A stretch of 64,000 nt of DNA from Chrysaora quinquecirrha. Taxonomy: Eukaryota; Cnidaria; Scyphozoa; Semaeostomeae; Pelagiidae. Numbering within the stretch: position 1 is the first letter of the stretch; every line of letters starts with the position of its first letter. The stretch covers positions 193,102 through 257,101 of the forward strand of contig JACTAT010000165.1 in assembly GCA_014526335.1 (NCBI GenBank), in the 5' to 3' direction. The notes below the pieces were generated by a model, which was not told the origin of the DNA, ran no database searches, and saw only the letters and a program-made list of their open reading frames with translations. Positions 55,901-62,723 of this stretch are shown here, piece after piece. The position numbers and the translations under genes were made by a program.

Positions 55901-58900
55901 AAAGTGAAAGAAAGGATTCGAGTCCCGTTTATCTTCTCAAGGGGGCATTTAATCAAGTATTTTCCTTTGAGAGTTACTTGCATCTTATTTCCTGAGTTTC
56001 TACAGATATTTTTAATATTTGCTTCACAGATTCCTTTTCTCTCTTATTCTTCCATTATTAATGAATTAAAAATAAAATCTTCTGCATCACCTCTCCTAAA
56101 GCGACTGCAATCACGGTCGTTGCCCGCGGAGGAGATATATACCATTTTCCAGAAAAATTTGCACCGACCCAAGACCTTTTCGAAAAGGTCTATTACGACG
56201 AGAAGCAAAGAACAGACACAAAAATTTCAATTTAAAATACTAATATTTCGCCCAGGCATACAGGGCTTCTTCAGAGCAACTCTTTTGTATGCCTTTGGAC
56301 AACGTGGACACATTTGAAGGAATCCTACCTAATATACAGATGCCAGATTCATCTTTTGATATTTCATAGTATGTAGCAGTAATTGACATTAGCCAGTCAG
56401 GGAATGTGTTCAATGAGATAAGTGCATAGAATGTCAATGAAGTACAAGCTAAAGGAAGAAAACATCTAGAACTGGAAACCAGTTTGAAATTGAACGAGGA
56501 AGAACAGAAGTAGGATAGAAAGACATCCATTGCGTTACAAAGGTCCTCTAGTGTGGAAAGCTTTAAGTCAAGACCTCGAAATCTGACAACTTTTAAGCGT
56601 CATCTAAAGTCGAATATTGGAACACTGAATCAAATCAATTTTGCAGAAGTAACAACCTTCAATAGAAATAAAGACACCGTAAATTACGATACACTACCTT
56701 ACTATCTTACTATACACTATCTGCTTTTGTGGGAAAAAGCTGTAAAATTATTTATTTCTAATCTTTTAATTTGCAGCAGTAGGTCTACATCAGCACTATA
56801 GTGCTAGCTCCCGACTTGCTTTTAAAATAATATATTTATGCATGTATATATGTAGGGATGTAGGCCCAGTAACAATGCCCCCGTCCCTTGATCTGCATAC
56901 TGTAAACAAACGAGCACTGCTGGCTTGCAGAAAATTTCACACCAAAAAAATAAGAAAACAATAACTGCTTACCTTCTGATACTGTGATTGGTTCTTTGGA
57001 CAATGCTGGACACGTGACACTTCCTGACATCCGTGCACTGTGTTCTGGATCCAATTCAATCATCTTTTTACATCGAGGGACTCAACTGTCAGCTTAAAAT
57101 CACAGAAAGAGCTTTCTCCTGATTCGGTCATTTTCAGTTCACCAACCATTCGTTCTGTCATAATGAGGCCAGGCGGTTGCTTTGGAGATTGACCTAAACA
57201 AAGTAATAAGTCACTAATTTACAGTTAGATTAAAAACTCCAGAGATTGCAAGAAATATATCATTTATTGCAGAATGTCAGATATCATGCATTGACTTGAC
57301 TTGAAGAATTACTTAGGCCCTGGGCAAATGAACTGAACATTTCACTAACCATGGCACTGACCATTTACGCTATGTTCTCTGCCGAGTTGCTAAATGAACT
57401 GGACATTTCATTGAACATTTTCGGCTATGTTCAGTTGATTGGCATAATGAGCTGAAAATACCATTAAAATTTTGTTCACCAAACATCTTTGACTCCGATC
57501 AAACAATTTGAACAAGGTTGCCAGAAACTGGATTTTTCACTCAACTTCAATTTTGGAATGTTTAGTTCATTTTTCTAGCGCCTTAGCGATTTCATTGAGC
57601 TAACTTTCATTGATATAGGGTAGAGGTGGGAGTTATCGTACAGCGGGAGTAATCATACATTTCGACTTTAAAAAATTATTAAAAATAGGACACTCAAGAA
57701 AATTTAATTCAAAGGACGGCAGGATAAGTGTAAAACTATATTCTTTTTTGTGCCAAGCTGGCTGATTTGTGAGAGTTGTTTCAGAACGGAGAGAGTCCAA
57801 AAAGAAACTAGTAGTGCGGAAGGACTGGAAAAATGGCTTTCGAGCGAAACTCGACGCCGCTAAGGCAGTGTCTTATTTGACACTGCCTAAAAAAGATAAA
57901 ACCCCTCAGAAATGTATTCAGAAAGCATTTTTCGTATCTTGGGACTTATGACCAAACCATGAACTGAAAACTGATAAAACAGCAGCGTTTTTGTACTCTT
58001 TTTTCAAATAACAAACTGTATGGAAACTGTCGCATCGAGTACTACTAACAAAAAACGATTTTGTAAGTCATTGAAAAGGTTTTATGTCTTGAAAATCTAT
58101 ATTTTGACACAAAAAGGGTTGGTCTAAAATATATAAAGATATTTTCATACATCGAAAAAACAGATTGCAAAATATAGGCCTAAAAAGCTTAACTGTGCGA
58201 TTACTCCCACCTCTACCCTAGCTCAATGGAAACGTAGTTAGCTCTCTGATCAATCAGTTTAGGTTCGAATACAATCTATAGTGATATGCCATTTGTGGAA
58301 AAATCTGCCGCTAGTGTTAGCAATTCATGAGAATTATATTATTTATTGCAGAATGAGCAAGCGTTGTAGAATGAGCAAGCGCAGAATGAGCAAGCTTTTG
58401 AACAGTTTGTTATTTTAGGGTGGCTTTATTTCAGCTAAGAGAGAGTTCCAGATTTTTGGCCTTTGGAAACGTAATGATATAATGCCATAGTTTAGTTGTT
58501 CATACCCCTTTCTAACCCTCGGAATTCGTAACAGCTTTTTATTTGCTTTATTTTCTAAAAGTTTATCTTTCATCAAGACCGGTTTCGGTTAAATTTATTT
58601 TATTTATAAATTTTTTGAAATTTGTGGGTGCGATATTGCACATTTCTGTCGTTTGAACAGTCAATCAAAGTTCGAGTTGATCTAGCCAATTACGGGGTCG
58701 AATATAGACGGTTCTTACTCGTTCCAAAGGGCTATTCCGAAAGAACCTTGGCTTGGCTTGCCTATGGGCTTGCCTGAACATCCCGAGAAACGAGGCTGAA
58801 GGGGTTAAGGACGGCTAAGATTGTATTCACACCGATACGAGGTTGAACACCGCTGCCAATCATAATAATCTTACCAATTTTCTTGATAACATCCTGTGAT

Positions 58901-61900
58901 AAACCATAATCAATATTCCAGCCATGGTCTTTAGCACAAAGTCGCAGGCATCTCTCGGCAAGCATACAGATGGTAAAGACAGGATGCACGCCTACATCAC
59001 ACGGTATGATGCTACCATCAACAATATACAAACCATCGTGTACATCTGACGTATTGTCTAAAGAACAAAGAACAAGAGTCAAATACGTATGGAGTGAGTG
59101 GCCAAGCTTCTCAGTCAGTTCTAGCTGAAGTCAAGCTTGGTCGTGCGAGGTCAGCATCTGGATGGGTGACTCTCCTCATGGATGACTAAACAACTCACTT
59201 TGCCGTCCTTCGGAAGGGACGTTAAACTAGGGGTCCCATACCTGGATGCGGCATGCATAGTAGGCCTAAATTAGCTGGAAAAGATTGAAATAACAGCATG
59301 CTCAAAATAAAGTAACAACAACGAAAACAACAACGCTATTAGTTTCATGAGAAACCCACAATTTTTTTTGAGTATTACAAAACTTCAAAACTGTTATAAA
59401 CATTCTGCCTTAGTTTATTGTTTCGGTCTGTTTCTGTTTTTGATGTTTTGGAGTAGTACAAAAATTCAAAATTGTGATAAACAGCGGAAACATTTTCGGA
59501 CACACTTAAAAGCATTTTCGCCTTACACTCCTCAGAGAATGAACGTCAGAAACAGACCGAAACATAAACAATAAACTAAGGTGGAATTTATGCAAATGTC
59601 AATGCAAATTTAATTAACACAAACACAATGACTATTCGGCTTCTCTTTCTGATTGGTGCAATTTGAGCCGTATTTGGGTATAGATTCCACCTTAGTTTCT
59701 TGTTTCGGTCTGTTTCTGATGTTCATACTCTGAGGAGTGTCATCATTACGTGACATTCGAACGTTTTCAGCCAATCAGACTGCAAAATACAGCTGCGGCC
59801 TTGACCGTAGGGTTAAAATGATAAACTGATTATTATATTACTTACCTATAAAAACTTGTCCTTTATGATTGACAACCCCTTCTTCACCTGTTTCCCCCAT
59901 ACCGCACCCACCTAAAGGATGACCTGTCAAATATCCATCCGTTGGGCCTTCTTGTTCGGGAATAAACGTCCCTCCTAGCTTCGTTGCAATCTCCGTCATT
60001 CTCTCTTGGGCGTTTGCCCAATTTATATCGTAGTATTTTGCTTCATGTTTTATTTGAACATCGTCTTTCCGTTTGTCGTATTCAATTCTACCATGCTTAA
60101 AGCCCTTGCTCATCGAGAACAACGATAACATGTTTGACATTGGTTGTGGGTCTACATTCTAGAAAGAAATAAGTTTGTTAAAATGAGTTTAAAGCTGTCA
60201 TGATGATGGATAATGCGTCTCCGTCAAGCTACTGACAGAGCGATAGGAAGAAGACTAACATACATGACTATTACTCAAGCTTTAAGGGGGCCTATTATAG
60301 GAGGTCCAGAAGCCGCGAAACCGCGAAATATTCAGCTCAAGACCGCAATCCGTTATAAAAAATCGCTAAATCGCGGCCGATTAACATTACTCGTGTTCGT
60401 GATACTAACGGCCCCAATAGCTTGTCAATAGACAATTATCCAGTCGCTTGTTGGCTGGGTCGCTTTGCTCATTTCCTACTTCGTTTTCTAGCGCTGCAGA
60501 GCCCCTTTACGCCCATTCCTTATGAAATTAAGAATGTAGCTGCTGCAGCCGTAGCCTTTTTTCGGCTACAAGCCGCAGCCGCATGCAAAATGCCGCAAAC
60601 CGATGTCAATACACACCAAAAAACGCAAGATACTCGCAAGATGATTCTGGAGCCGCAAACCGTAGAAAAGCTTCTCGAAAGCCGCGAAGCCGCAAACCTA
60701 TAATAGGCCCCCTTTAAGCGCAAAGAAAATTTCACAAAGATACAAACCTGGTACGTTTTGAAGAAGCCTTTGTCGAAAACATGAGACAACGCTTTAGTTA
60801 CATTCGCTTTAGTTAGAATTGCACTTAAAACATTTCTCAATGCCCCAGGAAATGAGACTTCATTGATAATCAAATCATTAGAATCATCCAAGGAATCTGA
60901 GCGCAAATCCACAACTGTAGTCACCGCTGTACCAGGGTTAGATTCTTTATAATGGTCTCTGATTGCCGGACTGGTTGGTAGGCCCATGCAATTCACCTCA
61001 TCTCGAATACCGTAACAAAAACCATGCATGTCATTATTAGTGTGAAAATTGTCTCCAAGACAGTCTGAAACGTTCAGGCCATTCTCTTTCGAGCGTAGCA
61101 TGATTTTCGTTGTGCCAATTACGCCGGCGGCGACAAAAACGAAACGGGCCTTTGTGACTTGCTCCTTCACTCTTCCGACTGTATCTCTTTTGTAGCGCAC
61201 AAGCCATAGACCAGTGTACGAATCACGGGTTACAGATGAAACCTCGACCTAGAAAGCAATTTCTCTCGTTAGAGGCATACTCTTCAGTTCCAAATCAAAG
61301 GTGGAACACTTCAGGCGTGTTCTTCTTAAATAACAAAACCGTCCGAATTTCGAAAACAAAAAGCTTCAAAAAACAGAATCCATGATTTTCAAAATAAAAA
61401 CAGGAATTCTGGAAATCCGAGACGTTTTCCAACATCTGTTCTAAATGAGTCCACTTTCACGCCAAAATTCTTGCTTACGTCGTTCCCGTCCCCAGACCCT
61501 TTCGTGTGTCTCCTGGCAACTGGGCAACTGGTAAAATGAAAGTCTCCTTCGACCCTCTAACCGAGAATCTCTCCAAAGTCTCGGAAACCATCTACTTTTA
61601 AGGGCAGAAGGTTTTGGAGAGCTCCAAAACCAAGCGTTCTAAAAAGAAAGGCTTCAAAAAGCACACATTCCGAAACAATAAGGCTAGGCCCAGGGCGTTT
61701 AACGGAAATAGTCATGTTACATGAGCGTAATTGAGAGAAAATACATTTCAAAACAACCAAAATTTATGAAATACTACTAAAACCCCTGTCTGTTTTGATT
61801 TTAAACCCTAAACAGGGGCAGTGCCACAGTTTGAACTGAGGGAAATTTCCACGCCATTTCTCTCGAGGATCAATATTCTAGTTCTTCTTAAAAAATTCCA

Positions 61901-62723
61901 CAAGAAAATGATGGGAGTACCGAAACCTTAGCAACAACGAATTAAAAGAAGACAGATCGTAAAGTTTCTAGCTATAAAGCAGGCGCTTTCCGAAAGTGTA
62001 TAGGGCGTGGTCCAAAACCCTCTTTAAGGAATTCCAGACCCCCAATATTTGCTCCATTCACTTGCATATCGACTCCACTATCTGGTCGCTGACACCGCCC
62101 CTGATCCCAAAGAAAGTACACAATAATAAAATAATAGTTTAATAGACCATTTCAACTAAGGGCCTCGTTTTCAAAGAAATTGAAAACTAGGTCATAGAGA
62201 AATTTCGACTTCAGATTCGAATTCAGCACCTTCTTTTTAGTGTTCAGGCAAAGTTTTATGCTTCTAGTCTTTACGATATTGATTTTATAGGCGTTAAAAG
62301 TTTGAAAATCTATAAAGGATTTGACCGTGAAAAATCGCTGGGGGTGAAAATTTACACCCTCAGTCATTTTACACGGTCAAATCCCTTTTAAATTTTCAAA
62401 CTTTTAATCGCTACAGAATCAACATCGTAAGGACTAGGAGCGTAAAATTTGCCTTAACACTGAAACGCAGGTGCTAAATTCGAATCTGAAGTCGAAATTT
62501 CTCTATGACCTAATTTTCAATACTTTTTAAAACGAGGCCCTTAGTTGAAATGGTCTATACCTTTGTGAATATGTGAGCACCATGTGCTTTGGCATCAGGA
62601 AGGTAATTCAAATTCAATGTATTCTTGGCACCAGTGTTGCATCCAGAGCAACAGTTGCCGCAACCATTGCATGCAGGTTGTTCAATTCCAATGGCATTAG
62701 GACCATCTTTGAAGTTCACAAAT
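40828..62723 (-). CDS. GMC oxidoreductase - alpha/beta hydrolase - metallophosphoesterase fusion (partial, 16 exons seen)
   Basis: Large multidomain enzyme gene; the N-terminal FAD-binding part is not visible and probably lies off the right edge. Exons in transcript order: 62561-62723, 60748-61248, 59846-60158, 58875-59057, 56973-57193, 55669-55822, 53567-53839, 52260-52534, 51115-51216, 49702-49875, 48138-48431, 47095-47389, 46099-46227, 44121-44330, 43217-43453, 40828-40902. Domain order: ChoD-like GMC oxidoreductase (CNGCGNCCSGCNTGAKNT, HPLGGC), linker, alpha/beta hydrolase (LVHGLGVASN...GYGHLDGFMGKKA), acidic linker, calcineurin-like metallophosphoesterase (DLHLG, GDIF, GDHD, EHGH). Phases agree at every join but two, between exons 5/6 and 7/8, where expected sequence is missing. 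Exons 5 and 11 each lack one A. GMC-hydrolase fusions are known in bacteria; sterol or lipid chemistry is inference. Confidence 0.85.
40972..41362. mobile_element. Foldback element, AAGGAAC subtype (decayed)
   Basis: Left CACTTTATAAGGAACCTACATG, right TTGAGCTAGGTATAAAATAAAAAGG, with AAGGAACT words inside. Closely related to 46309-46702 and 52877-53345. Confidence 0.7.
41431..41823. mobile_element. Foldback element with poly-C/G ends, second subfamily
   Basis: CCCAGGGGGG...GGACGTGCCGCCCATG at the left is mirrored by GGGCGGCACGTCACC...AAGTAGCCCCCCCCCCCC at the right. Interior copies of AAATTTATACCAAAATCTC-type words. Confidence 0.75.
42130..42653. mobile_element. Foldback element, GTTGCTTA subtype
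   Basis: TACACGCAGTTTTTTTATAAGC at the left and GCTTATAAAAAACTGCGTGTA at the right. All internal family words are GTTGCTTA/TAAGCAAC. Confidence 0.88.
42895..43030 (+). mobile_element. SINE-like 3' fragment
   Basis: Shares ATAGCTTATCAACTT, GAGATCCTATCGACTGGCGC and TTTTCGAGGCACCATTGCAAC with the body of 38396-38580. The tRNA-like head is absent. Confidence 0.7.
43036..43171. mobile_element. 136-bp MITE-like element with TAGACTTATTAC ends
   Basis: Left TAGACTTATTACCTGAGTC, right GACTCAAGCAATAAGTCTA. It lies just downstream of exon 15 (43217) of the fusion-enzyme gene. Confidence 0.82.
43217..43453 (-). CDS. Fusion enzyme, exon 15
   Basis: 79 phase-0 codons, IIKNFTKKTLNVIPPIYCGS... to FLSEAISQ, with TTTCTTATAG acceptor and GTGACT donor. 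It follows the metallophosphoesterase signatures, and the role of this segment is not clear. Confidence 0.82.
44121..44330 (-). CDS. Fusion enzyme, exon 14: EHGH motif
   Basis: 70 phase-0 codons with IRFEHGHSADIF, the late metal-binding histidine motif of calcineurin-like metallophosphoesterases, then a Ser-rich stretch. Donor GTAAGT. Confidence 0.88.
44490..44815. repeat. GGT/GAT-rich microsatellite
   Basis: GGTGGTGGTGATGG-type and GATGATGAT sequence in intron 13 of the fusion-enzyme gene. His- and Pro-rich frames through it are artefacts. Confidence 0.9.
45171..45415 (+). CDS. Possible small plus-strand gene nested in intron 13 (two exons)
   Basis: Unrecognised. An ATG at 45171 opens MFEFFEHKKTSRGARSLKQI up to a possible donor near 45268. 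A second piece after a CTGTTTTCATCAG acceptor (from about 45357) encodes SEIRGEIVKFRQIQKMPPG up to a GTATGA donor. The two join in frame. No later exon was found, and the unspliced frame is also open, so this is tentative. Confidence 0.25.
45801..46074. mobile_element. MITE-like element with AACCTCGTCCCCAGG ends
   Basis: AACCTCGTCCCCAGG at 45801 is perfectly inverted at 46060-46074 (CCTGGGGACGAGGTT), and GAAATTC flanks both ends. It stops 24 bp from the exon 13 donor. No coding potential. Confidence 0.88.
46099..46227 (-). CDS. Fusion enzyme, exon 13: GDHD motif
   Basis: 43 phase-0 codons: VVKSFTSAVRKMADEDGVNV, then FYVRGDHDRDINQQMVKELF. GDHD stands where metallophosphoesterases usually have GNHD. 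Donor GTAAGC. Confidence 0.9.
46309..46702. mobile_element. Foldback element, AAGGAAC subtype
   Basis: TACACGCTTATTTTTTATAAG at the left, GGTTCTTCATAAAAAAAGCG at the right. AAGGAAC words and the GCATGTATCAAATGTTTCCT segment are shared with 40972, 52877, 53908 and 54447. Confidence 0.82.
47095..47389 (-). CDS. Fusion enzyme, exon 12: DLHLG and GDIF motifs
   Basis: Encodes YQPPEATNAEQ, then REIYALSDLHLGVDWSKDI and HSLVLVGDIFEMC, the first two metal-binding motifs (DxH and GD) of a calcineurin-like phosphoesterase. It enters with one base completing a lysine codon and ends in phase 0 at GTATGT. Confidence 0.92.
47771..48085. mobile_element. Decayed foldback element (AACATT-word family)
   Basis: Dense AACATT/AATGTT and GCCAAAC words, ending ACAAACAATGTTTGATCG as in the better copies at 50546 and 51282. 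Confidence 0.6.
48138..48431 (-). CDS. Fusion enzyme, exon 11: acidic linker, one A missing
   Basis: Begins TTCPDDGLVIKLAGELNISK, then an Asp/Glu-rich linker, to NQQVCFGKE. After the short run of four (T on plus, 48173-48176) the frame must shift to reach FATKSAFHFNPK and match the phase required by exon 12. As written the exon is 294 bp; 295 is needed. Confidence 0.85.
48560..49042 (+). mobile_element. LINE (non-LTR retrotransposon) 3' fragment
   Basis: 48645-48890 encodes KRQLSWFGHLMRLPGDSPAK followed by RPRGRQATTWLSMM, the usual C-terminal tail of many reverse-transcriptase ORFs. A 3' flank ends in a GATGATAATGATGATGATG microsatellite (about 49018-49042), as LINE 3' ends often do. The catalytic part is absent. 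Confidence 0.75.
49702..49875 (-). CDS. Fusion enzyme, exon 10: end of the alpha/beta hydrolase
   Basis: Encodes GYGHLDGFMGKKAYIDVFPT and LVRWLDKYAEDH. The GH in GYGHLD is the catalytic-histidine position of alpha/beta hydrolases. It enters with two bases of a glycine codon and leaves in phase 1 at GTAAGT. Confidence 0.92.
50546..50996. mobile_element. Intact foldback element, CAAACGATCAAACATTG family
   Basis: TAAAGCCCTGGCCAAACGATC at the left is mirrored by GATCGTTTGGTCAGGGCTTTA at the right, with about 50 bp of terminal inverted similarity. AACATT/AATGTT words fill the interior. Best preserved copy of this family here. Confidence 0.88.
51115..51216 (-). CDS. Fusion enzyme, exon 9
   Basis: Encodes ERNQCWDPDNLVMMYNMVKE to SLFEAE in the hydrolase cap/late core, between FFYG of exon 8 and GYGHLD of exon 10. 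Both joins split a glycine codon. Acceptor TTTTTACAG, donor GTTAGT. Confidence 0.9.
51282..51568. mobile_element. Foldback element, CAAACGATCAAACATTG family
   Basis: CTAAGGCCCTGGCCAAACGATC at the left, GATCGTTTTGCCAGGGCCTAA at the right. It lies about 66 bp from exon 9. Confidence 0.85.
51634..51961. mobile_element. Foldback element with CCCCGGGGG ends
   Basis: ACCCCGGGGGATGACC at the left and AGAACCCCCTCCCCCGGGT at the right, with GGGCGGCACACACCC near the right end as in the related 29809 and 41431 elements. Confidence 0.65.
52260..52534 (-). CDS. Fusion enzyme, exon 8: hydrolase middle segment
   Basis: Encodes RRITSLYGLLYEHSNLNVAS, LHELFGVASTKIF and LLNIPIMFFYG, matching the lid/late-core part of the hydrolase domain. 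The acceptor TCACATACAG needs an incoming phase of 2, but the previous visible exon ends in phase 0, so at least one exon between them is missing. Donor GTAAGG. Confidence 0.88.
52565..52860. mobile_element. MITE-like element, copy 2 (CACGGTCAAATCC family)
   Basis: Inverted structure with GTTTGAAAATTTGTAAGG / CCTTTATAAATTTTCAAAC and TACGATGTTGATTTTATAGC / GCTATAAAATCAACATG arms. Same family as 62143-62557 but with decayed ends. It starts about 30 bp from the exon 8 acceptor. Confidence 0.8.
52877..53345. mobile_element. Foldback element, AAGGAAC subtype
   Basis: GCACGCTTTCTTATTTATAAGG at the left, GGTTCTTTATAAAATAAAAAGC at the right. Very close to 54447-54786. With its neighbours it fills the intron where a hydrolase exon is expected. 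Confidence 0.85.
53346..53515 (-). mobile_element. LINE ORF tail fragment
   Basis: On the minus strand it reads ...HFAAAKVWNEVPVSIRASIS, the typical end of a reverse-transcriptase ORF (AAxxWNxLPxxIR). Only the tail is present. Confidence 0.6.
53567..53839 (-). CDS. Fusion enzyme, exon 7: hydrolase N-terminal core
   Basis: 91 phase-0 codons: VELRLTRFQGGTKGPIMLVH-GLG (oxyanion-side HG), DVWLFDWRTSISLPW, then VAKYDFPAAVDKVLEVTKE. The strand carrying the catalytic nucleophile should follow immediately but is not found downstream. Acceptor CTTACTTTTAG, donor GTAAGT. Confidence 0.93.
53908..54312. mobile_element. Foldback element, GTTCCTTA subtype
   Basis: GCACGCTTTTTTATAAGGAAC at the left, GGTTCTTTATAAAAAGAAGCG at the right. 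Most internal family words are GTTCCTTA. It begins about 69 bp from exon 7. Confidence 0.86.
54447..54786. mobile_element. Foldback element, AAGGAAC subtype
   Basis: Left TACACGTTTTTTTAAAAAG-AACC, right GGTTCTTTATAAAATAAAAAGC. The interior is almost the same as the right half of 52877-53345. Confidence 0.8.
54966..55339. mobile_element. Foldback element with CTAGACGTGCC-type ends
   Basis: TACTTCCGTTGTTCATTATACT at the left and AACAATGAAGTACCCCCC at the right, with ATGGGT words inside. Same family as 29809-30207 and 62983-63294. Confidence 0.82.
55669..55822 (-). CDS. Fusion enzyme, exon 6: lead-in to the hydrolase
   Basis: Encodes RRGFPYSTCLPYSKKLSNGS, DPNAPPRIKRPLKLDKATPV and YKIVTEDK, running directly into VELRLTRFQ of exon 7. 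The TTCGCAG acceptor needs phase 2, but exon 5 ends in phase 1. A weaker AG 10 bases further in (GGAGAG/GATTCCC) would restore phase but skip the expected linker. Confidence 0.85.
56220..56660 (+). mobile_element. LINE-type ORF tail
   Basis: Translated on plus it gives a degenerate ...KxGRTEVG...YKGPLVWK...NLTTFKRHLKSN pattern, spread over two frames, typical of the last codons of non-LTR retrotransposon ORFs. It interrupts the fusion-enzyme intron where a linker exon is expected. Confidence 0.6.
56973..57193 (-). CDS. Fusion enzyme, exon 5: post-GMC linker, one A missing
   Basis: Encodes QSPKQPPGLIMTERMVGELK, FCDFKLTVESLDVK, then in the next frame MIELDPEHSARMSGSVTCPA and LSKEPITVSE. The frames meet at the run of five (T on plus, 57065-57069). 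Six would give DVKKMIELD. The exon is 221 bp as written and 222 bp is needed. Donor GTAAGC. Confidence 0.87.
57616..58220. mobile_element. 605-bp element with TAGGGTAGAGGTGGGAGT inverted ends
   Basis: TAGGGTAGAGGTGGGAGT-ATCG at the left is mirrored by CGAT-ACTCCCACCTCTACCCTA at the right. Interior AT-rich with a 60-codon plus-strand frame (57769-57951) that I do not recognise and do not call a gene. Confidence 0.85.
58875..59057 (-). CDS. Fusion enzyme, exon 4: end of the GMC domain
   Basis: Encodes DVHDGLYIVDGSIIPCDVGV, HPVFTICMLAERCLRLC and GLSQDVIKKI. The DGS...P...G.HP motif is the C-terminal GMC signature. The GTAAGA donor at 58869-58874 joins exon 5 in phase 1; reading past it reaches a stop at about 58762. 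Confidence 0.92.
59101..59245 (+). mobile_element. 5S rRNA-derived SINE-like fragment
   Basis: GAAGTCAAGC and GGTCAGCATCTGGATGGGTG resemble the internal control region of 5S rRNA. CCGTCCTTCGGAAGGGACG, a hairpin often seen in such repeats, follows. It is decayed and not a functional 5S gene. Confidence 0.72.
59345..59770. repeat. Dispersed repeat with TTTCGGTCTGTTTCTG words
   Basis: CTTAGTTT-TTGTTTCGGTCTGTTTCTGATG occurs twice in direct orientation and once inverted (CAGAAACAGACCGAAAC). Related words lie at 34480-34540, 39700-39740 and 40190-40205. Confidence 0.65.
59846..60158 (-). CDS. Fusion enzyme, exon 3: HPLGGC active-site region
   Basis: Encodes NVDPQPMSNMLSLFSMSKGF, AQERMTEIATKLGGTF and GYLTGHPLGGCGMGETG. 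The HPLGGC motif carries the conserved GMC active-site histidine. Phase 0 in, phase 1 out (GTAAGT). Confidence 0.94.
60281..60717. mobile_element. TTAA-flanked MITE with GGGGGCCTATTATAGG ends
   Basis: GGGGGCCTATTATAGG at the left is perfectly inverted at the right (CCTATAATAGGCCCCC), and both ends are flanked by TTTAA, as expected for a piggyBac-type TTAA target duplication. The interior has GCCGC-rich words. It ends about 30 bp from the exon 2 donor. Confidence 0.85.
60748..61248 (-). CDS. Fusion enzyme, exon 2: GMC core
   Basis: 167 phase-0 codons: VEVSSVTRDSYTGLWLVRYK, ARFVFVAAGVIGTTKIMLRS, LGDNFHTNNDMHGFCYGI and a substrate-domain segment. The AAGxxGT..ML and LG.N...N.D pattern is diagnostic for GMC oxidoreductases of the cholesterol-oxidase-like group. 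Confidence 0.95.
62143..62557. mobile_element. 415-bp MITE with TAGACCATTTCAACTAAGGG ends
   Basis: About 29 bp of perfect terminal inverted repeat plus long internal arms (TCGACTTCAGATTCGAATTC / GAATTCGAATCTGAAGTCGA type). TA lies at both ends. Its right end forms part of the splice donor of exon 1. Confidence 0.92.
62561..62723 (-). CDS. Fusion enzyme, exon 1 seen: Cys-rich GMC motif
   Basis: Encodes FVNFKDGPNAIGIEQPACNG, then CGNCCSGCNTGAKNTLNLNY and LPDAKAHGAHIFTK. The Cys cluster before GAKNT is a signature of ChoD-like GMC oxidoreductases. It starts with one base of a split codon, so an upstream exon with the FAD-binding GxGxxG loop must exist. The donor GTATAG abuts a MITE. Confidence 0.93.

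Noticed and set aside
57769..57951. 60-codon plus-strand frame inside the 605-bp element
   Set aside because: Too short, no domain, and wholly within an inverted-end repeat.
58762..58874. Early stop of the GMC gene at about 58762
   Set aside because: The strong GTAAGA donor at 58869-58874 removes this stretch and joins exon 5 in the right phase, so the GMC domain is not the end of the protein.
59101..59245. Functional 5S rRNA gene
   Set aside because: Only scattered 5S-like blocks are present and the rest is unrelated, so it is a derived repeat.
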